From Scytonema tolypothrichoides VB-61278 (lineage in GTDB: Bacteria; Cyanobacteriota; Cyanobacteriia; Cyanobacteriales; Nostocaceae), in contig NZ_JXCA02000024.1 in the NCBI RefSeq assembly GCF_000828085.3, positions 396,568 to 460,567 on the forward strand: a stretch of 64,000 bases of DNA. Reading direction: 5' to 3'. Below, in pieces: positions 56,720 to 64,000 of the stretch. How positions within the stretch are numbered: the first letter of the stretch is position 1; every line of letters begins with the position of its first letter. Both the position numbers and the translations under genes were made by a program. The notes under the pieces are model-generated. The model had not been told where the DNA came from and made no database searches. It saw only the letters and a list, made by a program, of their open reading frames with translations.

Positions 56720-57733
56720 TCAGGCTGCTTCTCCTTCCTTTGCCTCTGCGATTTCTGTGTCAGTCTCCAAAGTTTTTTCTTCTGTTGTTAGTTGTAAAAA
56801 TACATCTTCTAGAGTAGCGTTAACACGCCGCATTTCTAGTAAACCGAATCCTGTTCCGATCAACGCTGCTGCAATATCTTTTCCTGGTTCAGTTCCTGGT
56901 TCTGATATCACCCGCAAGTATGTTCGGTTTTCCTTTAAGGAGGTATGAGTGTGCATTCCCACCGCAGAAATTGATTCCACAAAGCTTACCCCTGCTACAT
57001 TTTGCAAGACTTGTTTGGCAAGACCCGCTTCTCCCTCAATTTCTATTTCATATCCCGAACCTTTTGTCAATTGGTTCATGAGATTGTCGGGTGTATCTGT
57101 TGCGACAACCTTCCCACCGTTGATGATTGCCACGCGGCTACAAGTCATGCTCACTTCTGGCAAAATGTGAGTAGAGATAATGATTGTGTGGCTTCCCGCA
57201 AGACTTTTGATTAAATTTCGCACCTCGATGATTTGCCGGGGGTCGAGTCCTACCGTGGGTTCATCTAAAATGATGGCTGGTGGATCGTGGACAATTGCTT
57301 GAGCTATACCGACTCTCTGACGATATCCTTTAGAAAGTTTGCGAATAATGACGTGACGCTTTTCTTGTAAATTGCAGCGTTCGATAGCTGCTGTGATTTT
57401 GGTGGCGCGATCGCCCGCCGAAACTCCCTTAATCCGCGCCACAAAATACAAAAACCCCTCCACCGTCATCTCTGGATACAACGGCGGCGTCTCTGGTAAG
57501 TAACCAATCCGTTGGCGCACCAACAGAGAATTGTCATGGACATCAAAGCCCGCAATCCGCGCTGTGCCACTCGTCGCAGGCAAATAACCAGCCAAAATTC
57601 GCATGGTTGTGGTTTTGCCAGCACCATTGGGTCCCAAAAACCCTAAAATCTCCCCTGGTTCGACGTCGAAAGTCACATCAGTAATTGCTGAGGTAGAACC
57701 GTATGTTTTACTCAGATGTTCAACTGAAATCAT
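56720..57733 (-). CDS. ABC transporter ATPase of the GldG-like system
   Basis: The 337-residue ATPase has Walker A GPNGAGKTTTMRIL, Q loop YLPETPPLY, signature LSKGYRQRVGIAQAI, Walker B AIILDEPTVGLDPRQ and H-loop IISTHILPE. A C-terminal regulatory tail of ~110 residues follows, as in GldA-like proteins. It is the first gene of the operon ATPase - permease - (four-helix bundle) - GldG - DUF4340. Confidence 0.94.
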   Translation of the reverse strand: MISVEHLSKTYGSTSAITDVTFDVEPGEILGFLGPNGAGKTTTMRILAGYLPATSGTARIAGFDVHDNSLLVRQRIGYLPETPPLYPEMTVEGFLYFVARIKGVSAGDRATKITAAIERCNLQEKRHVIIRKLSKGYRQRVGIAQAIVHDPPAIILDEPTVGLDPRQIIEVRNLIKSLAGSHTIIISTHILPEVSMTCSRVAIINGGKVVATDTPDNLMNQLTKGSGYEIEIEGEAGLAKQVLQNVAGVSFVESISAVGMHTHTSLKENRTYLRVISEPGTEPGKDIAAALIGTGFGLLEMRRVNATLEDVFLQLTTEEKTLETDTEIAEAKEGEAA

Positions 57734-58035
57734 CCGTTTTAACTAGGTGCAAATGGTAATTCATCTTTTACAGTTACCAGTTATCAGTTACCAGTTATCA
57801 GGTAGGAAACGGACTGATCCACCCCTTGTTCACTGTTCACCCTTCGGGTTCGCCAGATGCCTACGGAGGGAAACCCTCCTGCAGCACTGGACTCACTGTT
57901 CACTGTTCACTGTTTTATCAAACCATGATAAAACAACAAAACAGTTCTGAGCGTTGAGTACTGAGCAGCTACTGCACTTTTGAGTGTGGAGTCGGTCAAA
58001 AACTTGACAATTATAGGTGAGACATTCTATTTTTA
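57734..58035. repeat. Short tandem repeats between the ABC operon and CRISPR leader 2
   Basis: ACCAGTTATCAGTT units at about 57774-57800 and TTCACTGTTCACTG units at about 57893-57912. No gene is seen. Such tracts are usual in this genome's intergenic DNA. Confidence 0.5.
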
Positions 58036-58236
58036 GAAGAGTGTGTTGAGTCCATCGACACACTCCGTCCGATCCTTGAAAACCGCATAACTTCGTTGGA
58101 GTGTGTCGATGGCTTGCCCAGTAAGCTTTTCAGACGCCAAAATTAATTTAATTTTGATAAAGTTTAATCGTTTCCTAGAGGTGCGTCGATTGGGGGGTCT
58201 CAAACCCTCTCCCAGTAAGGGTTCTAGAAGTGAACT
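58036..58236 (+). promoter_or_regulatory. Leader of CRISPR array 2
   Basis: Contains ATCGACACACTCC at 58054-58066 and its inverted copy at 58098-58110, GTGCGTCGATT at about 58181, and CCCTCTCCCAGTAAGGG at 58205-58221, just before the first repeat. Order and spacing match the leader of array 1 read in array direction, including the stretch TTCGTTGGAGTGTGTCGAT. The array therefore reads rightwards. Confidence 0.75.
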
Positions 58237-59165
58237 CTTTACAAAACCCTTTCCCTGCAAAGGGATGGAAACAATTAAACATTTTCTACTTTCCTTTGTA
58301 CTTCGATTGTCTTTACAAAACCCTTTCCCTGCAAAGGGATGGAAACGTCAGCCATACACGCTTCATGCACTTTAACTGCTTCTTTACAAAACCCTTTCCC
58401 TGCAAAGGGATGGAAACAAAGTGCCAACCGTCGCTAGGTATAATAGCCATAGCCCTGTCTCTTATACACATCTAGATGTGTATAAGTACAAAACCCTTTC
58501 CCTGCAAAGGGATGGAAACAGTCCACCTAAAGCAACTGAAGTAACTACTTTGTTAATCTTTACAAAACCCTTTCCCTGCAAAGGGATGGAAACGCCATGA
58601 TGAAATCCTCGTTTTTTACAAACAATAAGTCGACTTTACAAAACCCTTTCCCTGCAAAGGGATGGAAACCTTTAACCTTGTCAATCCAATGTTCCGCCGG
58701 ATAGCAAGACTTTACAAAACCCTTTCCCTGCAAAGGGATGGAAACGTTTGATGTTGCTTCTGTCCTGTTTCGGTACCTGTAAGAGTAGCTTTACAAAACC
58801 CTTTCCCTGCAAAGGGATGGAAACCTTTAACCTTGTCAATCCAATGTTCCGCCGGATAGCAAGACTTTACAAAACCCTTTCCCTGCAAAGGGATGGAAAC
58901 GTTTGATGTTGCTTCTGTCCTGTTTCGGTACCTGTAAGAGTAGCTTTACAAAACCCTTTCCCTGCAAAGGGATGGAAACAAGCTTGAGTTTGTTGTTTTG
59001 CAGTAGATGCACCCTTTACAAAACCCTTTCCCTCCAAGGGGATGGAAACATTTGGAAGAAGTCGATCGCACCATTATATCGACTTTCGACAAATAAATCC
59101 CCACCAGGGGATGAAAACATCGCTGTAGAAATTCTTCTTCTTCTGTTAAAATCTGCTTTACAAAA
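58237..59165 (+). CRISPR. CRISPR array 2, about twelve repeats plus a decayed end
   Basis: The 36-bp repeat starts CTTTACAAAACCC and ends GGGATGGAAAC; CCCTTT and AAAGGG can pair. Copies start at 58237, 58311, 58382, 58484 (first three bases replaced), 58558, 58634, 58710, 58789, 58865, 58944, 59014 and 59083. The copy at 59014 is altered and that at 59083 strongly so. A last trace (CTTTACAAAA) stands at 59156 after a normal 37-bp spacer. Decay at the right and the leader at the left give the direction. Two spacers are present twice, and one interval contains a sequencing adapter. Confidence 0.96.
58455..58486. other. Nextera mate-pair junction adapter inside the array (assembly artefact)
   Basis: Bases 58455-58473 are CTGTCTCTTATACACATCT, the transposase mosaic end. 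They are followed directly by its inverse, AGATGTGTATAAG, and then by a repeat missing its first three bases. This is 32 of the 38 bases of the standard mate-pair circularisation junction. It is not natural DNA, so the sequence on the two sides need not be contiguous. Confidence 0.95.
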
Positions 59166-59406
59166 TCTTTTAAAAGCGATCGCTCTTCTAGGAAATCGCA
59201 AATTCTGTGTGTTTTCGTTGTTCAGGTGTTCTAAAGCCTAGGACAATCCTATCTTTGGGAATTCCAGCAGCTACTAGCTCTAAAGCGATACCTTCTTCTG
59301 TACCGTCATGTTGAATCCAGAGTTTATTATCAATAACATCAATATGCAATAATGTGCCATAGATGCGATAACCGTTTTGCCAGCCAGTTTCTACTAAAAG
59401 GTAGCT

Positions 59407-59660
59407 ATACACCAAACAGTGGACAAAACTGGACAACCAGTTCGGTTACTGGAGATATAGCCAGATTTAGTCCCCAGGGGCTACGTTAGAACGGTCAAGA
59501 TACCAGGTTTGGGTGCTTTCCAGCCTACTGCTCTATCGCTAAGTGTTAAACAGGTGTATGTGGTTAAACCAGTGCATTTAGTGTAAAAAGCCGTTCTAAC
59601 ATTATCGAGGAAAACATTACCCGTAAGGCTTGCCTTGAGCGTAGTCGAAAGGAGGGACTG
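59407..59660 (+). ncRNA. Probable omega RNA of the IscB element
   Basis: The ~250 bp before iscB have no gene, as in known IscB loci where the guide RNA is made 5' of the nuclease gene. GTTAGAACGG at 59485-59494 is perfectly complementary to CCGTTCTAAC at 59591-59600, a long-range stem. The guide would be the sequence just left of 59407, i.e. the 3' part of xisI read on the plus strand. Exact RNA ends are not known. Confidence 0.65.
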
Positions 59661-60962
59661 ATGTCCAAAGTATTTGTACTTAACACAGATAAAAGACCAT
59701 TAGATCCAGTGCACCCCGCGCAAGCAAGACAACTTTTAAGGAACAAAAAAGCCGCAGTCTTTAAGCAATTTCCGTTCACAATTATTCTTAAAGAATCATG
59801 TCCAGATACAGCAGTTCAACCATTAAGAATCAAGATTGACCCTGGTGCAAAAGCTACAGGACTAGCGATCGTTAACGATTCAACAGGTGAAGTTATATTT
59901 GCAGCAGAGCTTCAGCATAGAGGTTTTGCAATTAGGGAATCTCTTACCTCTCGTAGACAGCTACGTAGAAGTAGAAGAAATAGAAAAACCAGGTATCGGC
60001 AAGCGCGTTTTCATAACAGAAAACGCCCAAATGGCTGGCTTCCACCAAGTTTGATGAGCCGTGTTTACAACATAGAAACATGGACAAAAAGATTGTGTAA
60101 GTTAGCAGCAATTACAGCTATTTCACAAGAGCTAGTGCGGTTTGACACCCAATTAATGCAGAATCCAGACATTAAGGGTAAAGAATATCAACAGGGAACT
60201 CTTGCCGGATATGAAACCCGCGAATACCTACTCGAAAAGCTTGCTAGAAAGTGCGCTTACTGCGATAAACAAGACGTTCCTTTACAAATTGAACATATTC
60301 ACCCACGAGCTAAAGGAGGGTCTAACAGAATCTCAAATCTTACTTTGAGTTGTGAAAAATGCAATATCAAAAAGGGGACTAAAGCTCTGAAAGACTTTCT
60401 TGATAAAGAGCCTGAAAGGTTGAAAAAGATTGAAGCACAAATCAAGAAACCGCTCGCTGATACTGCGGCAGTTAACGCAACAAGATTCAAACTTTTAGAA
60501 GTATTGAAATGCACAGAACTACCCGTTGAAACTGGTAGTGGTGGTTTGACAAAATTCAATCGAACAAAGCTTGCACTACCTAAGACACACTACTTTGACG
60601 CAGTTTGTGTAGGAGAATCTACCCCCGACAAACTAATTATTAAAGGAGTGAAACCCTTAATAATCAAAGCGACAGGACATGGCAGCAGACAAATGGCTGT
60701 AACGGATAAGCTCGGGTTCCCTAAAAGTCATAAAACTAGGTCTAAATTTCACTTTGGATTTAGAACAGGTGATATTGTTAAAGCCAATGTCCTTAAAGGT
60801 AAGAATGCTGGTATTCACTTAGGTAGAGTTTCAACTCGCAAGACTGGACAGTTTGACATCCACACTGGGACTAAAAAGGTGCAAATAATTAATCAGAAAT
60901 ACTGCAAAATATTACATCGACATGATGGTTATTTGTATTCGTTGTCTAGTATTGTCCATTGA
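59661..60962 (+). CDS. iscB: RNA-guided nuclease IscB
   Basis: The 433-residue protein has the IscB order: PLMP domain (VFVLNTDKRPLDPVHPAQAR), RuvC-I with Asp 60 (RIKIDPGAKATGLAIV), arginine-rich bridge helix (SRRQLRRSRRNRKTRYR), RuvC-II with Glu 157 (AISQELVRFD), an HNH domain (CAYC, QIEHIHPRAKGGSNRISNL, CEKCN at ~198-236), and RuvC-III (KTHYFDAVCVG, His 310, Asp 313). All catalytic positions appear intact. GGAGGG 5 bp before the ATG sets the start. IscB, an ancestor-like relative of Cas9, cuts DNA matching its omega RNA and helps keep the element. Confidence 0.95.
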   Translation: MSKVFVLNTDKRPLDPVHPAQARQLLRNKKAAVFKQFPFTIILKESCPDTAVQPLRIKIDPGAKATGLAIVNDSTGEVIFAAELQHRGFAIRESLTSRRQLRRSRRNRKTRYRQARFHNRKRPNGWLPPSLMSRVYNIETWTKRLCKLAAITAISQELVRFDTQLMQNPDIKGKEYQQGTLAGYETREYLLEKLARKCAYCDKQDVPLQIEHIHPRAKGGSNRISNLTLSCEKCNIKKGTKALKDFLDKEPERLKKIEAQIKKPLADTAAVNATRFKLLEVLKCTELPVETGSGGLTKFNRTKLALPKTHYFDAVCVGESTPDKLIIKGVKPLIIKATGHGSRQMAVTDKLGFPKSHKTRSKFHFGFRTGDIVKANVLKGKNAGIHLGRVSTRKTGQFDIHTGTKKVQIINQKYCKILHRHDGYLYSLSSIVH

Positions 60963-61091
60963 ATTAGCAATTAGAGGAAATGCGATCGCGCTCTCGATCA
61001 AACACTAATTCAACTTGCACCTGGTCATCGCTACCGAGAAAGTCAGTGTAGTTTTTCAATATTTTTTCAATAATCTCACAATATTGAGTAT

Positions 61092-61511
61092 TTAATAAAT
61101 CCATCGGATAATCACCTCTTGGCTGGGATCAAAGGTCATTAAACGAATAATGCCATCGTCAATCAGGGTTTGCCCTGCTTCTTCTTCAAAGACAGTCCTG
61201 CCAGTATTTTCACTTACAGCAAGATAAAGGACATGTTCAGGGTAGTAACGCTTCAACAATTGGGCGTACAGAACAAACCGACCGACGGCTTCCTCCAGAT
61301 CCTTCATATCAGAGGGACGGGTAAAACTTTTGACCTCAACGGCTATCTTTTCCTTTCCTCGTTCGGCTGCTAATAAACGTTCTGCACCTAAATCGACAAA
61401 CAGGTTTCTGCCACGCGCTAGACGAATTCGCAATGGATCATGAGTGATTGTCCAGCCGTCTTTGATAAGAGCATTTTTAACCGTGTTGTGATAGATGTCT
61501 TTGGCAGGCAT
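61092..61511 (-). CDS. xisH: XisH protein
   Basis: The 139-residue XisH is intact: MPAKDIYHNTVKNALIKDGW, FVDLGAERLLAAERGKEKIAVEVKSF, LEEAVGRFVLYAQLL. The middle part (DLGAE...AVEVKSF) resembles a PDDEXK nuclease core. It is the first gene of the pair; its 3' end overlaps the xisI start by 13 bp. With xisI broken, the pair may be non-functional unless the element is excised. Confidence 0.95.
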   Translation of the reverse strand: MPAKDIYHNTVKNALIKDGWTITHDPLRIRLARGRNLFVDLGAERLLAAERGKEKIAVEVKSFTRPSDMKDLEEAVGRFVLYAQLLKRYYPEHVLYLAVSENTGRTVFEEEAGQTLIDDGIIRLMTFDPSQEVIIRWIY

Positions 61512-61666
61512 AGTATCTTGATTGTATCACGCCTCCTATTTAAGCTGTTGTGCATTAAAAATGGACAACAGCAAGGCAGAAGGCAGAAGGAAAGAGGGTT
61601 TCAATGATTGACGCTTACCAAAATAATATGCAAGTTAAAAGCGCAACAGCTTAACAGAAGAACTCA

Positions 61667-61776
61667 GTAGGGGCGCAAGGCCTTGCGCCCCTACAATCGT
61701 CAGAATAAGGAGAGATTGCTTCGTAGCGTTGCAAATGGAACGAAGCAATCTCTTCTGATTCCAGCAATTCTGACGA
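61667..61776. repeat. Perfect 28-bp palindrome followed by an 80-bp fold-back repeat
   Basis: GTAGGGGCGCAAGG and its complement form a perfect palindrome at 61667-61694. At 61697-61776, TCGTCAGAAT and ATTCTGACGA, with the inner arms AGAGATTGCTTCG and CGAAGCAATCTCT, make a long imperfect hairpin. These are typical dispersed repeats. The remaining part of 61512-61882 has no gene. Confidence 0.75.
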
Positions 61777-61882
61777 ATGATTTTTTTTACAGTATTTTCC
61801 AGCACAAGAATATTCTTGTGTAAACGCAGTTGTAGAGTTATTTATGATTGTGATAATTCAAAATTTGTTTATTAATAACTAA

Positions 61883-63973
61883 ATGGTCAACTCTACCGTC
61901 GTTGCCACACTCACAATTTATGTCAACCCTACCATTGGTAATGATGCCAATGCTGGGACACGGTTAAATCCCTATAAAACGATTACCCGTGCCCTGAAGG
62001 TAACCACAACACCCAAAGTCATTCAGCTAGCCTGTGGAAGTTACAGCACTGCAAGTGGTGAAATATTTCCACTGGTGATTCCAGTCGGTGTGATGCTGAT
62101 TGGTCATGAAGCAACCAAAGGTCAAGGAATTGTGATTTCGGGCAGTGGAAAGTATGAAAGCGAAAGTTTTGGGATACAAAATATTACGCTGGTATTACTA
62201 AATTATGCTCAATTGATGGGCATTACTGTTGTAAATCCTACAAAAAAAGGAACTGGTGTCTGGATTGAATCCACTTCCCCAATTTTGGCTAATAATACTT
62301 TTACCAAATGCGGTCGGGAAGCTGTGTTTGTCAGTGGTAGTGCCAAACCACTGATTCAGGACAATGTATTTCTGGAAAATGGTGTTAGTGGGTTGGTTAT
62401 GGCAGGCGATAGCAAAGGGGAAGTGCTGGACAATTTTTTCCAAAAAAATCTTTTGGGAATAGCTATCAGTGACACTGCTGAATCTGTTGTTGCTAAGAAT
62501 ACTTTGATAGAAAACAGAAATGCGATCGCCCTTTCCCGAAATGCTCGTCCTATCCTGCGAAATAATCTCATCGAAAACAATACTCAAACTGGATTGTTGG
62601 TGAACGGAAATGCCGCTCCCGATTTGGGCAATTCTCAAGACCCCGGTGGTAATATTTTCCGTCACAACGAACAGTTTGATATCCAAAATACCACCTCTAT
62701 CCACTTAAGTTCTGTAGGTAACAATTTGAACTCGACTCAAATTCAGGGAATGATAGAGTTTATTAATCAAAAACAGAATTATCAAAATTCAGTATTAATT
62801 AACACAAATTTTTCAGACATGGCTGGGCATTGGGCAATGGCTTTTGTGGAAGCCTTACATAAAAAGAATTTGATGAATGGCTTTCCAGATGGCACTTTCC
62901 GACCTGATGCGCCTATCACTCGTGCTGAGTATGCCGATATTATTGCTAGGAGCTTTCAGCTACCTTCCGGAAAAAAAATACGCAAATTTACAGATGTCAA
63001 ACGAGGTTTCTGGGCATCGTCAGCTATTGAACGTGCTGCTAGTATGGAGTTTATCAGTGCATTTCCGGATGGGACGTTTCGACCAATGCAAAATTTAACA
63101 AGGGTGCAAGCAATAGTCTCTCTGGTGAATGGACTCAAACTGAGTGGGGGTAATCCAAATATTTTAAATGTGTTTGGCGATAGCGCCCAAATTCCTAGTG
63201 CTGCCATAAATGCGGTAGCAGTTGCAACTGAAAACTTATTGATAGTGAATTATCCTGAAATAAAACAATTAGAACCACTCAGGGACATCACCCGCGCTGA
63301 GGTAGCAGCTTGCATCTATCAGGCATTAGTGGCTAGTGGGAAAGAATTGCCAATTGCTTCTGTCTACATTGTCAATCCTAATGTCGAGATTGCTTCCGAC
63401 ACCGACGTTGTGACACACTGGTCAACAGCATTTATCCATGGATTACTTAGCATGGGTTTGACTCACGGTTTTGCCCGTGAAACTTTTGATCCAGATAAAC
63501 CAATCACTCGCGCCCAGTATGCGGCTTTAGTTGCGGTTTGCTTGAACCCGACTCCCAAACATCCTACAACCGAGTTTACGGATGTGCCAAAGGATTTTTG
63601 GGCTTATAATGCCATAAAAATTGCTGCACAGGGGGGCTTTGTTGGTGGATTTCGCGATCGCACCTTCCGTCCTGAGCAAAATGTCCTTCGATTACAGGTA
63701 ATTGTCTCTCTGGTAAATGGACTTGGTCTCAAAGCCGCTGATAACAACAGCTTACTTGGCTTGAGCGATCATAACATAATTCCCGACTATGCTCGTTCGG
63801 CAGTTGCTACTGCCATCCAAAACAAAATTGTTGTGAATTATCCGGATCCGAAACAATTCAACCCAAATCAAGAGGCGACACGGGGGGAAGTGGCTGCTAT
63901 GGTTTATCAAGCATTGGTGGCGGTGAGGCAAACTCCAACCATTAATTCACCCTATATCTTTTCCCATTCTTAA
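61883..63973 (+). CDS. DUF1565 beta-helix protein with six SLH domains
   Basis: The 696-residue protein starts with a DUF1565 segment (IYVNPTIGNDANAGTRLNPYKTITRAL) and a right-handed beta-helix (~90-290, repeated N and G turns). Six SLH units follow in two matching sets of three: at FSDMAGHWAMAFVEAL, FTDVKRGFWASSAIE, FGDSAQIPSAAINAV, then DTDVVTHWSTAFIHG, FTDVPKDFWAYNAI and LSDHNIIPDYARSAV. SLH domains bind cell-wall polysaccharide or anchor outer-envelope proteins. No signal peptide is obvious at the chosen ATG, so export is uncertain or the true start lies elsewhere. The end at 63973 is inside the window. Confidence 0.9.
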   Translation: MVNSTVVATLTIYVNPTIGNDANAGTRLNPYKTITRALKVTTTPKVIQLACGSYSTASGEIFPLVIPVGVMLIGHEATKGQGIVISGSGKYESESFGIQNITLVLLNYAQLMGITVVNPTKKGTGVWIESTSPILANNTFTKCGREAVFVSGSAKPLIQDNVFLENGVSGLVMAGDSKGEVLDNFFQKNLLGIAISDTAESVVAKNTLIENRNAIALSRNARPILRNNLIENNTQTGLLVNGNAAPDLGNSQDPGGNIFRHNEQFDIQNTTSIHLSSVGNNLNSTQIQGMIEFINQKQNYQNSVLINTNFSDMAGHWAMAFVEALHKKNLMNGFPDGTFRPDAPITRAEYADIIARSFQLPSGKKIRKFTDVKRGFWASSAIERAASMEFISAFPDGTFRPMQNLTRVQAIVSLVNGLKLSGGNPNILNVFGDSAQIPSAAINAVAVATENLLIVNYPEIKQLEPLRDITRAEVAACIYQALVASGKELPIASVYIVNPNVEIASDTDVVTHWSTAFIHGLLSMGLTHGFARETFDPDKPITRAQYAALVAVCLNPTPKHPTTEFTDVPKDFWAYNAIKIAAQGGFVGGFRDRTFRPEQNVLRLQVIVSLVNGLGLKAADNNSLLGLSDHNIIPDYARSAVATAIQNKIVVNYPDPKQFNPNQEATRGEVAAMVYQALVAVRQTPTINSPYIFSHS

Positions 63974-64000
63974 TTTGAAAACTAAAATGAACACCACTTC

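Larger units (their letters stand above)
59407..60984 (+). mobile_element. IscB-carrying IS200/IS605-like element, non-autonomous
   Basis: Limits come from restoring the xisI frame: removal of 1578 bp gives an uninterrupted gene. There is no evident target duplication and no terminal inverted repeats, as expected for the IS200/IS605 superfamily. It encodes IscB but no TnpA transposase, so it must be moved in trans. A one- or two-base shift of both ends is possible, because AT occurs at both junctions. Confidence 0.87.
59188..61104 (-). pseudogene. xisI: xisI interrupted by an IscB element
   Basis: The N-terminal 40 codons lie at 61104-60985 (MDLLNTQYCEIIEKILKN to VFDRERD) and the C-terminal 72 at 59406-59188 (SYLLVETGWQNGYRIYGT to the end). 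Joining GAT at 60985 to AGC at 59406 restores a 112-residue XisI in frame. XisI is an excision-controlling factor first found for the fdxN element of Anabaena; solitary xisH-xisI pairs are common in cyanobacteria. The ATG overlaps the end of xisH by 13 bp. The intervening 1578 bp carry iscB on the opposite strand. Confidence 0.9.

Noticed and set aside
58455-58486. A palindromic spacer or a Tn5-family transposon end inside the array
   Set aside because: The sequence is exactly the engineered Nextera mosaic end joined to its inverse, which identifies it as a library adapter rather than a natural transposon.
58103-59241. Plus-strand frames of 80-112 codons with repeated LYKTLSLQ and FTKPFPCKGM motifs
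   Set aside because: They are translations of CRISPR repeats and spacers. The periodic motif is the repeat itself.
60970-61110. A short independent gene of 46 codons after xisH
   Set aside because: Its first 40 codons are the N-terminus of XisI, and the rest is read into the IscB element. It is half of an interrupted gene.

Overview
The window looks like chromosome from a filamentous, Nostocales-type cyanobacterium. It contains GCGATCGC (HIP1) sites, inorganic-carbon genes (SbtA-type transporter, beta-carbonic anhydrase, PxcA), a LabA/NYN protein, xisH/xisI, a CHASE2 Ser/Thr kinase, phosphoketolase and many short palindromic intergenic repeats. The species cannot be named from the sequence. 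I saw no rRNA or tRNA gene.

Layout. (1) 1-5.8 kb: a CRISPR array with its leader and an adaptation module read right to left: a WYL/TIGR03985-type regulator, a small HD hydrolase, a reverse transcriptase, Cas1 and Cas2. RT and Cas1 look like one RT-Cas1 protein split by a one-base frame change at an A9 run. (2) 6-15.8 kb: phosphoketolase, a two-component pair, an acyltransferase, rimM, an AvtA-like aminotransferase and class III alcohol dehydrogenase. (3) 15.8-19.3 kb: a patch with a YhcG-type nuclease and a pentapeptide protein separates the dehydrogenase from S-formylglutathione hydrolase, its usual pathway partner. (4) 20-30.4 kb: UbiB-like kinase, mannose-1-phosphate guanylyltransferase, an LCP protein, then sbtA, carbonic anhydrase and pxcA. 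(5) 30.4-38.1 kb: the most unusual block. Two tandem ~1000-residue paralogues each combine an AAA/STAND-like ATPase, TPRs, one membrane span and an extracytoplasmic periplasmic-binding-protein domain. One paralogue has lost both Walker motifs. A frameshifted STAND-like ATPase gene lies just upstream. (6) 38.6-52 kb: ABC exporter, coiled-coil protein, broken response regulator, CHASE2 kinase, LabA, leuA, catalase-like protein, SDR, M41-like protease, purU. (7) 52.6-57.7 kb: a GldG/DUF4340 ABC operon interrupted by a four-helix-bundle gene. (8) 58-61.5 kb: a second CRISPR array, then xisH-xisI with xisI cut by a 1.58-kb IscB element carrying its own probable omega RNA. (9) 61.9-64 kb: a beta-helix/SLH surface protein.

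The two arrays have different repeats but clearly homologous leaders, so the single adaptation module may feed both although they are 57 kb apart. No effector genes (Cas10, Cas6, Cas3 etc.) are visible here; they must lie elsewhere.

Caution on quality. The second array contains a Nextera mate-pair junction adapter, an assembly artefact. Three genes (RT-Cas1, the split ATPase, DUF4340) each lack exactly one base next to a homopolymer. Those frame changes may be sequencing errors rather than biology.
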